Shown here: in pieces, positions 42,496 to 50,952 of the stretch
How the letters are laid out: each line of letters opens with the position of its first letter
Numbering within the stretch: position 1 is the first letter of the stretch
Assembly (NCBI RefSeq): GCF_009687845.1
Contig: NZ_BLAD01000047.1
Span: 62,001-126,000, forward strand
Source: Acrocarpospora corrugata
GTDB taxonomy: Bacteria > Actinomycetota > Actinomycetes > Streptosporangiales > Streptosporangiaceae
Direction of reading: 5' to 3'
DNA: 64,000 nt
Notes under the pieces: generated by a model
The model's input: the letters and a program-made list of their open reading frames with translations, nothing else
Database searches by the model: none
What the model was told of the DNA's origin: nothing
Translations under genes and position numbers: made by a program

Positions 42496-42597
42496 TGCGC
42501 GGGCCCTCCAATATGCGTTCTGTCCCGTACTTCGGGGCGGCTGTCCACTTATCCGATACGCCGGACTGTAGGGCACGCCCTTTGGGGTGCGTCAAGA

Positions 42598-42622
42598 TTT
42601 CCAGAACATTTCACCTGGGAAA
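42598..42622. promoter_or_regulatory. Candidate IclR operator between the arms
   Basis: Arms tttcc (42598-42602) and ggaaa (42618-42622), with further matching bases (cag/ctg-like) inside, form a pseudo-palindrome of the spacing typical for IclR sites. It lies in the 248-base gap between the divergent IclR gene and the aldolase gene. About 20 bases downstream is TTGACG with an 18-base spacer to a weak tacggt. Confidence 0.45.
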
Positions 42623-42743
42623 CTTTTGCGCCGTATGGGGCTCTTGACGCGGTTCGTCGCCAAAGCCTACGGTCAAGCCGATCCCGACATGCAGGACATC
42701 CATCCCGCATAGCGGTGACACGAGAGATGGACAGGAGACCTCC

Positions 42744-43508
42744 ATGCGCATGCTTGAACGGCTTCGCGACGCCGGCCGGTGCCTGGTCGGCACCTGGGTG
42801 AAGATCCCGGCGCTGGAGACCGTCGAACTGCTGGCCCGCGCGGGCTTCGACTTCGTCGTGGTCGACATGGAGCACAGCCCGATCAGCCTGGAGTCGGCCT
42901 ACCGGGCCGTCCTCACCGCCCAGGGCCTGGGCCTGCACGCCCTGGTCCGGGTTCCCGACGCGGGCGGCAGCCACCTGCAGCGCGTGCTGGACACCGGCGC
43001 GGACGGCATCCTGGTGCCGCACGTCACCGGCCGCGCCGACGCCGAGCGCGCGATCGGCGGCATGCTCTTCCCGCCGCGCGGCACCCGGGGCCTGGGCACC
43101 ACCTCCCGCGCCGGCGCCTGGGGGCTCGACGGCACCGCCGAATACCTCAGGCGCGGCGACGAGGAGACGCTGCGCATCCCCCAGCTGGAGGACCCGGGGG
43201 CGCTGGAGCAGGCCGAGGAGATCCTGGACACTCCCGGCCTGAACGGCGTCTTCCTCGGCATGGGCGACCTGACGCTCGCCACCGGCCTGCCCGCCGACGA
43301 TCCCGGCCTGCGGCGGCACACCGACCGCCTGCTCGCCGGCGCCAAGGCCCGCGGCCTGCCCTGCGGCACCGCGGCCCGCGACGCCGCCGCCGCCCGGGCG
43401 GCGGCCGATCGGGGCTTCACCTTCGTCATGATCAGCAACGACGCGGGCATCTTCGGCCAGGCCGCGGCCGACTTGCGCGCCGCGGCCGGCCCGCTCCCCC
43501 TGCACTAA
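42744..43508 (+). CDS. HpcH/HpaI family aldolase
   Basis: A 254-residue class II aldolase. LVGTWVKIPALETVELLARAGFDFVVVDMEHSP near the start holds the conserved Asp/Glu; RVPDAGGSHLQRVLDTGADGILVPHV (near 72) and GVFLGMGDLTLATGL (near 165) form the metal and substrate site. Members cleave 2-keto-3-deoxy or 4-hydroxy-2-oxo acids to pyruvate and an aldehyde, or do the reverse. First gene of the right arm, with a strong AGGAGACC ribosome site. Probably the last carbon-carbon cleavage of the pathway. Confidence 0.9.
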   Translation: MRMLERLRDAGRCLVGTWVKIPALETVELLARAGFDFVVVDMEHSPISLESAYRAVLTAQGLGLHALVRVPDAGGSHLQRVLDTGADGILVPHVTGRADAERAIGGMLFPPRGTRGLGTTSRAGAWGLDGTAEYLRRGDEETLRIPQLEDPGALEQAEEILDTPGLNGVFLGMGDLTLATGLPADDPGLRRHTDRLLAGAKARGLPCGTAARDAAAARAAADRGFTFVMISNDAGIFGQAAADLRAAAGPLPLH

Positions 43509-43529
43509 CCCCCAGAGGAGACCATTCCC

Positions 43530-44438
43530 ATGCCTTACGACCCCAGCGACGCGCGTTCCGCGCTGCCGGGAGCGACCGCCACCGCGCCGGCCGGTCCCGC
43601 CGCCGACGCCGACCACGTCAAGTTCTACGAACTGCCCCCCACCGCCACCGAAGGCGGCGCCCGCACCTGGTACGGCCGCAGCCAGCACCTCGTCATCGGC
43701 TACACCGACCTGGCCGGCGAAACCGAGTTCACCCTCCCCGGCGGCGGCGACGAGTCCGCGGTCCTGATGCCGGAAACCACCACCACCGCCCTGATCAGCC
43801 TGAACGGCGAGACCACGGAAGTCCCCGGCGGAACCCTCAGCTTCCTCCCCCCGGCCCAGGCCACGGTACGGCTCAGCGGCCACGGCCGGGTGGTCACGAT
43901 CTTCACCGCGCGCACCGCACCGCCATGGGCCGCCGCCGCCAACGCCGAGTCCTACCGCGAACCGCACCCCAACGTCGCCCCCCTGACCGCCTGGCCCGAC
44001 CCGGCCGGCGGCCCCCGGCTGCGCACCTACGACCTGGACGTGCCGGGCCTGGCCGAACCGCCGTTCCGGCTCTTCCGGTGCTCGACGTTCATGGTGAACT
44101 ACATCCACCCGCGGACCGGCCCGCGCGACACCACCCGCATGTCCCCGCACAAGCACGACGACTTCGAGCAGTGCTCGCTGGTCCTGGAGGGCGACTACGT
44201 CCACCACCTGCGCTGGCCGTGGGGCACGGATCTGAGCGAGTGGCGAGACGACCAGCACGAGCGCTGCGGCAGCCCGTCGCTCACCGTCATCCCGCCGCCG
44301 GCGCTGCACACCAGCCAGGCGGTCGGCGCGGGCGTCAACCATCTGATCGACATCTTCGCGCCGCCCCGGCTGGACTTCTCGCGGATGGACGGCTGGGTGC
44401 TGAACGCGGCCGACTATCCGATGCCGGGCGAGGCGTGA
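43530..44438 (+). CDS. Two-domain cupin (bicupin)
   Basis: A 302-residue protein with two cupin-like halves. The N-terminal half (about 45-135) lacks a clear ligand set; the C-terminal half (about 185-290) has SPHKHDDFEQCSLVLEG (two His, Glu) and PPPALHTSQAVG (His), giving the usual metal site. It resembles sugar-acid isomerase-like or dioxygenase-like bicupins of unknown role. ATGA-like TGATG overlap with the next CMD gene. Confidence 0.8.
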   Translation: MPYDPSDARSALPGATATAPAGPAADADHVKFYELPPTATEGGARTWYGRSQHLVIGYTDLAGETEFTLPGGGDESAVLMPETTTTALISLNGETTEVPGGTLSFLPPAQATVRLSGHGRVVTIFTARTAPPWAAAANAESYREPHPNVAPLTAWPDPAGGPRLRTYDLDVPGLAEPPFRLFRCSTFMVNYIHPRTGPRDTTRMSPHKHDDFEQCSLVLEGDYVHHLRWPWGTDLSEWRDDQHERCGSPSLTVIPPPALHTSQAVGAGVNHLIDIFAPPRLDFSRMDGWVLNAADYPMPGEA

Positions 44439-45004
44439 TGAGCAGGCTCCGGCTGTTCGAGACCAGTGAGCTGACCGCCCGGCAGTGGGCCATCTACGAG
44501 CGGCTGACCGGCGGGCGGCGGGTCGGCAGGACGCCGTACCCGATCGTCGACGAGGCGGGCCGGCTGCTGGGGCCCACCAACGCCTGGCTGCTCAGTCCCG
44601 CCCTCGGCGAGGCGTTCGAGATGCTCGGCGAGGCCATCAGGTTCGACCTGTCGGTCAGCCACCGGATCAGGGAGATCGTCACGTTCCTGGTCGCCCAGCA
44701 CCGCGACAGCCCGTACGAGATCTACGCCCACCGCCTCACCGCGCCCGGCGCGGGGCTCTCCGAGACCGAGATCGAGAACCTGTGCGCGGGCCGCGACCCG
44801 GGCCTGACCGACGAGCGGGAACTCGTCGCGTACACGGTCACCCGCACTCTGATCGACTCCGGTGACCTCGACGAGGCCGCCTACGGGCAGGCGGTCGCCC
44901 TGCTCGGGGCGCAGGGCCTGTTCGAGATCACCGTGCTCGTCGGCTACTACCTGCTCACGGCCACGCAGCTCGCCGTCTTCGGCGTCACGCCGCCCAGCCC
45001 GTGA
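44438..45004 (+). CDS. CMD family protein, right arm 1
   Basis: A 188-residue carboxymuconolactone-decarboxylase-like protein. It starts MSRLRLFETSELTARQWAIYERL and has the helical core with REIVTFLVAQHRDSPYEIYAHRL and FEITVLVGYYLLTATQLAVFG, a pattern of the AhpD/PcaC superfamily without CxxC. The start overlaps the bicupin stop (TGATG). Function in the pathway unknown. Confidence 0.8.
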   Translation: MSRLRLFETSELTARQWAIYERLTGGRRVGRTPYPIVDEAGRLLGPTNAWLLSPALGEAFEMLGEAIRFDLSVSHRIREIVTFLVAQHRDSPYEIYAHRLTAPGAGLSETEIENLCAGRDPGLTDERELVAYTVTRTLIDSGDLDEAAYGQAVALLGAQGLFEITVLVGYYLLTATQLAVFGVTPPSP

Positions 45005-45016
45005 AAGGGGTCTGTG

Positions 45017-46486
45017 ATGCCCGATAGCGCGATCGGCGCAGTCGCGATCATCGGCGGCGGGTTCGGCGGCATCGCCGCCGCGGTCAAACTGCGGCAGGCC
45101 GGAATCGACGACTTCACCGTCTTCGAGCAGTCGCCGGGCCCCGGCGGCACCTGGTGGGACAACCGCTACCCCGGCTGCGAGGTGGACATCCCCTCCCACG
45201 CCTACTCCTTCTCCTTCGCCCCGCGCGACTGGCCGCGCACCCACGCCACCCAGCCGGAGCTGCGCGAGTACGCCGAGTCGGTGGTGGAGCAGTTCCGGCT
45301 GAGAGCCCGGTTCCGCTTCGGCGTCCGGGTGGAGTCGGTGACCTGGGACGAGGCGTCCGGATGCCACCGGGTGCGCACCAGCGACGGCGCGGAGCGGCCC
45401 TACCGCTTCGTCATCAGCGCGGTCGGCCTGCTGAACGTGCCGCGCTACCCGGCGTGGCCGGGGCTGGACACCTTCGAGGGGACCAGTTTCCACACCTCCC
45501 GGTGGGATCAGGAAGTGGATCTCACCGGCCGGCGGGTCGCCATCGTCGGCACCGGCTCGACCGCGGTCCAGATCGTGCCGGCCATCGCCGCGCAGGTCGA
45601 GCGGCTGCGGGTCTTCCAGCGGGAGCCCGGCTGGGTGGAGCCGAAGGGCGAGCGGGCCTTCACCCCCGCGGAACGGGCCCGCTTCCGGCGTTTCCCCGCG
45701 CTGCGCAGGCTCTACCGGTTCAGGCTCTTCCTGCAGTCGGCGCGCCGGTTCAAGGGTTATGACCTGGCCGGGCGGGAGCAGCGCCGGATGCGCGAGCGAT
45801 GCCTGCGCTACATCGGCGCCGCCATCGACGACCCGGCCGTGCGCGCGACCGTGACCCCCGCCTACCCGTGGGGCTGCAAACGCCCGATCTTCGCCAGCGG
45901 CTTCTATCCCGCCCTGAACCGCCCGAACGTCGAGCTGGTCCCCCACGCGATCAAGGAGGTCACCCCCAAGGGCGTCGTCGACGACCTCGGCGTCGAGCAC
46001 GAGGCCGACGTCCTCATCCTGAGCACCGGCTTCCAGCCGACCCGCTTCCTGTCCCAGTTCACCGTGACCGGCCGCGACGGCACGGACCTCCAGGACTTCT
46101 GGGGCGACCGCCCGCGCGCCTTCCTGGGCGTCACCGTGCCCGGCTTCCCCAACTTCTTCATCCTGTACGGCCCGAACACCAACGGCGGCTTCTCCATCAT
46201 CGCCCAGCTCGAACGCCAGGCCGAAGTGGCGGTGCGCGCCATCCGCACCGTGCTCCGCAGACGCGCCAAAGCGGTCGACACCCGCCCCGAGGTCCTGGAC
46301 CGCCACGTGCGCTGGCTGGACCGCCAGCTCGCAGATCACGCCTCAGCGATGGACTCCGGCTGCCACAACTACTACCACTCGCCGTCGGGCGCGAACGTCA
46401 CCCAGTGGCCGCGCACCCACTTCGTCTACTACCTGCTCTGCCGGACCCTGCCGCGGGCCGCGCTGATCTACCAGGGACGGTCATGA
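45017..46486 (+). CDS. Baeyer-Villiger-type flavin monooxygenase
   Basis: A 489-residue class B monooxygenase. First Rossmann motif IGGGFGGIAAAVKL (about 11-24) for FAD, GGTWWDNRYPGCEVD (near 47), the BVMO fingerprint GTSFHTSRWD (near 155), a second Rossmann IVGTGSTAVQIVPAI for NADPH (near 177), and STGFQP near the C-terminus. It should turn a ketone (often cyclic) into an ester or lactone with O2 and NADPH. Start at 45017 with GAAAGGGG. It overlaps the lactonase that follows, which is a logical next step. Confidence 0.92.
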   Translation: MPDSAIGAVAIIGGGFGGIAAAVKLRQAGIDDFTVFEQSPGPGGTWWDNRYPGCEVDIPSHAYSFSFAPRDWPRTHATQPELREYAESVVEQFRLRARFRFGVRVESVTWDEASGCHRVRTSDGAERPYRFVISAVGLLNVPRYPAWPGLDTFEGTSFHTSRWDQEVDLTGRRVAIVGTGSTAVQIVPAIAAQVERLRVFQREPGWVEPKGERAFTPAERARFRRFPALRRLYRFRLFLQSARRFKGYDLAGREQRRMRERCLRYIGAAIDDPAVRATVTPAYPWGCKRPIFASGFYPALNRPNVELVPHAIKEVTPKGVVDDLGVEHEADVLILSTGFQPTRFLSQFTVTGRDGTDLQDFWGDRPRAFLGVTVPGFPNFFILYGPNTNGGFSIIAQLERQAEVAVRAIRTVLRRRAKAVDTRPEVLDRHVRWLDRQLADHASAMDSGCHNYYHSPSGANVTQWPRTHFVYYLLCRTLPRAALIYQGRS

Positions 46487-47265
46487 GTTACGAAGTTCTC
46501 GCGGTCCGCTACGCGACCCGGCACACCCGGGCGAGCCACCTGTACGCCAACAGCTGGATATATGGCGAACCCGACCGCGATGTCCGGATGGACTACTACT
46601 TCTGGCTGGTGCGCGGCGGCGGCCGGACCATCATGGTGGACACCGGTTTCACCCCGGAGGTCGGCGACGCGCGCGGCCGGACCACGCTGTGCCCCGTGCC
46701 GGAGGCGCTGGCCCGCCTGGGCGTGAACCCCGCCGACGTCGACGCCGTCGTCCTCACGCACGGCCACTACGACCACGCCGGCCAGACCGGCCTCTTCCCG
46801 CGCGCCGAGATCGCGATCAGCGACCGCGAGCTGACGTTCTGGACCGGGCCCTACGCGGGCCGCCCCCAGTTCGCGCACGCCGTCGAAGCCGCCGACATCC
46901 AGGCGCTGCGCCACCTCGACGACGCCGGCCGGATCACCCGGCTCGGCGACCGCCACCCGCTCGCCCCCGGCGTCGAAATCGTCGAAGTCGGCGGGCACAC
47001 CCCCGGCCAGCTCGTCGCCCTGGTGGACGGCGAGGGCGGCCCGGTGCTGCTCGCCTCCGACGCCGTCCACTACTACGACGAACTCGGCCTCGACCGGCCG
47101 TTCGCCGTCTTCGCGAACCTGACCGGCATGTACCGGGGCCTCGACACCGTCCGCGAACTGGCGGGAGCGGACGTCGCCGTCGTCGCCGGGCACGACCCGG
47201 ACGTGCTGACCCGGTTCACCCCCTGGGATCGGGCCGACCCGGGCTTCGCGGTCCGCGTCAGCTGA
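46483..47265 (+). CDS. MBL-fold lactonase, right arm
   Basis: A 260-residue metallo-beta-lactamase fold protein: LTHGHYDHAG (near residue 93) for metal binding, VEVGGHTPGQLV, SDAVHYYDE and AGHDPDV as further ligand segments. Same architecture and shared segments (SYEVLAVRYATR, FWTGPYAGRPQFA) as the left arm lactonase. The ATG overlaps the monooxygenase stop. Probably opens the lactone made by the monooxygenase. Confidence 0.9.
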   Translation: MSYEVLAVRYATRHTRASHLYANSWIYGEPDRDVRMDYYFWLVRGGGRTIMVDTGFTPEVGDARGRTTLCPVPEALARLGVNPADVDAVVLTHGHYDHAGQTGLFPRAEIAISDRELTFWTGPYAGRPQFAHAVEAADIQALRHLDDAGRITRLGDRHPLAPGVEIVEVGGHTPGQLVALVDGEGGPVLLASDAVHYYDELGLDRPFAVFANLTGMYRGLDTVRELAGADVAVVAGHDPDVLTRFTPWDRADPGFAVRVS

Positions 47266-47286
47266 CCCGCCAGAAAGGAGATATAC

Positions 47287-48135
47287 GTGCACAGGAGATT
47301 CGAGGACAGGGTCGCCGTGGTCACCGGCGCCGGGTCCGGCATCGGCGCGGCCACGGCCAGACGCCTGTCGGCGGAGGGCGCGTCGGTGGTCGTGGTCGAC
47401 CTCGCCGGGGACGCCGCCCGCCACGTCGCGGCGGCGCTGCCCGGTCCCGCGCTGGCGGTCCAGGCGGACGTCTCGCGCGAGGAGGACACCGAGGCGTATC
47501 TGGCCTCGGCCGTGGACCGGTTCGGCCGCGTCGACCTGCACCATCTGAACGCGGGCGTGATCGGCACCTTCGACCGGCTGCCCGACATCGCGATCGAGGA
47601 CTTCGACCGGGTCGTGGCGGTCAACCTGCGCGGCGTGTTCCTGGGCGTGCGGGGCGCGTTCCGCCGGTACGCGGCGCAGGGCAGCGGCGGTGCCATCGTC
47701 ATCACCGCGTCCATCGCGAGCCTGCGCGGCAGCCATGACCTGCTGCCGTACGAGTCGTCCAAGCATGGCGTGCTCGGCGTCATGCGCGGCGCCGCCATGT
47801 ACGGCGGCCCGCAGGGCGTGCGGGTGAACGCCGTCGCGCCCGGCCTCGTCCCGACCGGCCTGTTCGCCGGCTCCGGCGGCGTCTCCGGAGCCGGTGACGA
47901 TCTGGCGCGGCGCGGCGCCACCGTCCCGCAGCGCCGTACCGGCACGCCCGAGGAGGTCGCCGCGGCCGTGACCTACCTGCTCAGCGACGACGCCTCCTAC
48001 GTGAACGGCGAGGTGCTCTCGGTGGACGGCGGCTCGGCCTGGGTGAACACCGTACGCCCCGGCGGCGGGGCGGGCGCCTGGGATCCGGGCCCGGTCGACG
48101 CCGCCGCCCGCGTGATCGTGGAGCGGGCCCGATGA
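47287..48135 (+). CDS. SDR oxidoreductase, right arm
   Basis: A 282-residue SDR, with TGAGSGIG (near 14), VVVDL after beta-2, HHLNAG in place of NNAG (near 85), Ser in SIASLRG and YESSKHG (near 160), plus a C-terminal tail rich in Gly. It has a GTG start with AAAGGAG. It matches the left arm SDR along its whole length and shares its odd HHLNAG motif, suggesting gene duplication with the lactonases. The stop overlaps the following dehydrogenase. Confidence 0.9.
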   Translation: MHRRFEDRVAVVTGAGSGIGAATARRLSAEGASVVVVDLAGDAARHVAAALPGPALAVQADVSREEDTEAYLASAVDRFGRVDLHHLNAGVIGTFDRLPDIAIEDFDRVVAVNLRGVFLGVRGAFRRYAAQGSGGAIVITASIASLRGSHDLLPYESSKHGVLGVMRGAAMYGGPQGVRVNAVAPGLVPTGLFAGSGGVSGAGDDLARRGATVPQRRTGTPEEVAAAVTYLLSDDASYVNGEVLSVDGGSAWVNTVRPGGGAGAWDPGPVDAAARVIVERAR

Positions 48136-49067
48136 ACGACACTCATGGAGCAGACCCGATGAACGGCACCGGCTTCATCGGCCTCGGGAACATGGGCGGC
48201 CGGATCACCCGGCGGCTGGTCGAGGCGGGCCACTCCGTCCTCGGGTACGACCCGGCGGCGGGCGCGGCCGAACGCGCCGGCGCGACCCCCGCCGCCGACG
48301 TCGCCGAGGTCGCCCGTGAAAACGATCTGGTTCTGCTCTCCCTGCCTGACAGCCGGGCGGTGGAGGCCGTGGTGCTCGGCGAGGACGGCGTGCTCGCCCA
48401 CGCCCGGCCCGGTCAGATCGTCGTGGACCTCAGCACCGCGGCCCCCGACTCGACCCGGCGCATCGCCGCGGCCCTGGCCGGCCGTGACGCCCGCTACCTG
48501 GACGCCGGCATCTCCGGCGGCGCGGCCGGCGCGGAGAAGGGCGTCCTGACCCTCATGGTGGGCGGCGAGGAACAGGCCCTGGACCAGGCCCGCCCCACGC
48601 TGACGGCCTTCGCCGCGAAGATCTTCCACATGGGGCCGTCCGGCACCGGCCATTCGGCCAAGCTGCTGAACAACTTCCTGAACGCGGTCAGCCTGGCGGC
48701 CACCAGCGAAGTCATGGTCGCCGCTCGCAAAGCCGGCCTGGACCTGCGCACGCTCCTGGACGTGCTCAACTCCTCCAGCGGCGCGAACTGGGCCACCGCC
48801 AACCGCTTCCCGCACATCGTCGAAGGCGACTACCTGGAGGGCGGGCTCACCTCCACCCTGATGACCAAGGACGTGATCCTCTACGTCGACCACCTGCGCG
48901 CCCTCGGCGTGCCGTCGCTGAACTCGGCGGGCCCGCTCGCCAGCTTCGGCCTCGCCGCCAACCTGGGCTACGCCGACCAGATCAGCAACCGCGTCGTGGA
49001 CGCCATCGGCGACATCACCGGCGGCGTCCGCCTGCACGACGAGCCCGAAGGAACGGTGACCACATGA
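48132..49067 (+). CDS. Beta-hydroxyacid dehydrogenase family (HIBADH-like) 1
   Basis: A 311-residue protein: FIGLGNMGGRITRRL (near 15) for NAD(P)H binding, a VLLSLPDS region, DAGISGGAAGAEKG (near 125, the substrate-loop), SGTGHSAKLLNNFLNA (near 175, catalytic Lys) and TLMTKDVILYVDHL near 245. Dehydrogenates or reduces a beta-hydroxy or semialdehyde acid. It overlaps the SDR stop by 4 bases. Confidence 0.9.
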   Translation: MNDTHGADPMNGTGFIGLGNMGGRITRRLVEAGHSVLGYDPAAGAAERAGATPAADVAEVARENDLVLLSLPDSRAVEAVVLGEDGVLAHARPGQIVVDLSTAAPDSTRRIAAALAGRDARYLDAGISGGAAGAEKGVLTLMVGGEEQALDQARPTLTAFAAKIFHMGPSGTGHSAKLLNNFLNAVSLAATSEVMVAARKAGLDLRTLLDVLNSSSGANWATANRFPHIVEGDYLEGGLTSTLMTKDVILYVDHLRALGVPSLNSAGPLASFGLAANLGYADQISNRVVDAIGDITGGVRLHDEPEGTVTT

Positions 49068-49095
49068 GAGACAAGCCCAAGAAGCGGCGCCCACG

Positions 49096-49488
49096 ATGAG
49101 AATCGTGCGCGGCCACGCCGAGGGGACGGCCTCCGTCCTCAAATCCGACACCTTCGTCGGCACGGTCTGGGCCGACTCGGTCCTGCCGACGACCGACGGC
49201 AACACCATCAACATCGTCACCTTCACCCCCGGCGCCAGGACCAACTGGCACGAACACACCCACGGCCAGATCCTGCAGGTACTGGCCGGCCAGGGCTGGG
49301 TCTGCACCGAAGGGGAACACCCCCGCCCACTACTGCCCGGCGACACCGTCTGGGTCCCCCCGGGCGAACGCCACTGGCACGGCGCGACCGAGACCACGCT
49401 GCTGACCCACACCGCCATCTCCATCGGCCCCACCCGCTGGTACGGCGAGGTCCGCGACGAGGACTACCCAACCGAGGAGTCACGATGA
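49096..49488 (+). CDS. Small cupin protein, right arm
   Basis: A 130-residue cupin: FTPGARTNWHEHTHGQILQVLAGQG (two or three His and Gln) and PPGERHWHGATE (His near 96). These are the two cupin motifs, with the size of quercetinase/CupinB-type proteins often found with CMD genes. It overlaps the CMD gene that follows (ATGA). Likely isomerase or metal-dependent auxiliary. Confidence 0.88.
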   Translation: MRIVRGHAEGTASVLKSDTFVGTVWADSVLPTTDGNTINIVTFTPGARTNWHEHTHGQILQVLAGQGWVCTEGEHPRPLLPGDTVWVPPGERHWHGATETTLLTHTAISIGPTRWYGEVRDEDYPTEESR

Positions 49489-49880
49489 ACCCCGAACGCT
49501 TCGAGGCCGGCCTGGCGATGCGCAAGAAAGTACTCGGCACCGAGCACGTCGAACGCTCACTCGCCGCGGTGAGCGACTTCAGCCGCCCCGTGCAGGAACT
49601 GGTGACCGAATACTGCTGGGGCGAAATCTGGACCCGCGAGGGCCTCGACCCGCGCACCCGCAGCCTGCTCAACCTCGCCATGCTCACCGCCCTCAACCGC
49701 GGCCACGAATTCGCCGTCCACGTGCGCGGCGCGATCGCCAACGGCGTCACCGAGTCAGAAATCCAAGAGGCCCTACTACAGGCCGCCGTCTACGTCGGCG
49801 CCCCCGCCGCCCTGGAATCCTTCCGCATCGCGGAACGAACCCTCACGGAACTACGCGAGCAGGGCGTGACAATCCCATGA
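49485..49880 (+). CDS. 4-carboxymuconolactone decarboxylase-like (PcaC) protein
   Basis: A 131-residue CMD protein of PcaC size: MRKKVLGTEHVERSL, YCWGEIWTREGLDPRTRSLLNLAMLTALNRGHEF and IQEALLQAAVYVGAPAALESFR. The conserved Arg/His/Glu of this family (TRSLL, RGHE) are present and there is no CxxC. Coupled on both sides by ATGA overlaps. It may act on a muconolactone- or butenolide-like intermediate. Confidence 0.9.
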   Translation: MNPERFEAGLAMRKKVLGTEHVERSLAAVSDFSRPVQELVTEYCWGEIWTREGLDPRTRSLLNLAMLTALNRGHEFAVHVRGAIANGVTESEIQEALLQAAVYVGAPAALESFRIAERTLTELREQGVTIP

Positions 49881-50851
49881 AGACCCCAGCCGAGCCGATA
49901 CGGCCTGGGGCCATGGCTGGCACCGTCACAGCCCCCGCTGAACCATCAGCCAAACCGGTACAGCCCGGGGCCGTGGTCGGTTTCATCGGGCTGGGCAGGA
50001 TGGGCCTGCCGATGGCCATCCGGCTGGCCTCGGCCGGCTACCGCGTCCGGGCGTACGACATGGCCGAGACGGCCCGCCGGGCCGCCCCCGCGGGCATCGA
50101 TGTCACTGGGGACGTCACGGCGGTGGCCGAGGGCGCCGATGCGGTGGTGCTGATGCTGCCCGACTCCGACGTGGTGGCGGCGGTGCTGGACGACGCGGGC
50201 CTGCTCGCCGCCGTCGCCCCCGGCACCGTGCTGATCGACATGGGCTCCTCGCAGCCGCTGCGCACCCGCGAACTGGCCGCGCGAGCCGCCGAACGGCAAG
50301 CGCGCCTGGTCGACGCGCCCGTCTCCGGCGGCGTCAAGGGCGCGGTCGACGGAACCCTCACCATCATGGCCGGCGGCGACCCCGGCGACCTCGCCCGGGT
50401 CTCCCCGCTCCTGGCGATCCTGGGCGGCCGGATGCTCCGGCTCGGTCCGGCCGGAGCCGGGCACGCGATGAAGGCGCTGAACAACCTGATGTCCGCCACC
50501 CACCTGCTCATCACCGCCGAGGCCCTGCTCGCCGGGCAACGTTTCGGCCTCGACCCGGAAACCATGCTGACGGCCGTGAACGGCTCCAGCGGGCGCAGCG
50601 GCTCAACCGAGAACAAATGGCCGAACTTCGTCCTCCCCGGCACCTTCGACTCAGGCTTCGCCCTGCGCCTGATGCTCAAGGACATGCGCATCGCGGTCGA
50701 ACTCGCCGAAGCGACCGGCATCGCATCACGACTCGGCCGCGCCTCCACCGACCTGTGGTCAGACGCGGCCGACCACCTACCTCCCACCGCCGACCACACC
50801 GAAATCGTCCGGCGCCTGCACCAGATCCAGCAGGACAACGAAGTGACCTGA
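49877..50851 (+). CDS. Beta-hydroxyacid dehydrogenase family (HIBADH-like) 2
   Basis: A 324-residue relative of the first dehydrogenase: VGFIGLGRMGLPMAIRLASAGYRV (near 35), VVLMLPDSDVV, DAPVSGGVKGAVDG (near 140), GAGHAMKALNNLMSAT (near 195, catalytic Lys), LMLKDMRIAVELAE. Its N-terminal 30 residues contain an imperfect repeat (AEPIRPGAMAG / AEPSAKPVQPGAVVG), so the start may lie further in. Last gene of the right arm. Confidence 0.88.
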   Translation: MKTPAEPIRPGAMAGTVTAPAEPSAKPVQPGAVVGFIGLGRMGLPMAIRLASAGYRVRAYDMAETARRAAPAGIDVTGDVTAVAEGADAVVLMLPDSDVVAAVLDDAGLLAAVAPGTVLIDMGSSQPLRTRELAARAAERQARLVDAPVSGGVKGAVDGTLTIMAGGDPGDLARVSPLLAILGGRMLRLGPAGAGHAMKALNNLMSATHLLITAEALLAGQRFGLDPETMLTAVNGSSGRSGSTENKWPNFVLPGTFDSGFALRLMLKDMRIAVELAEATGIASRLGRASTDLWSDAADHLPPTADHTEIVRRLHQIQQDNEVT

Positions 50852-50952
50852 CGGCCGCCGCAGCTCCTCCCCCGGGGCATCACCTGCCGCCACACGCGAG
50901 ACGATGCGGCAACTCGATGAACCGGACCCGGTAGTACGACCCCTGGCGGCTG

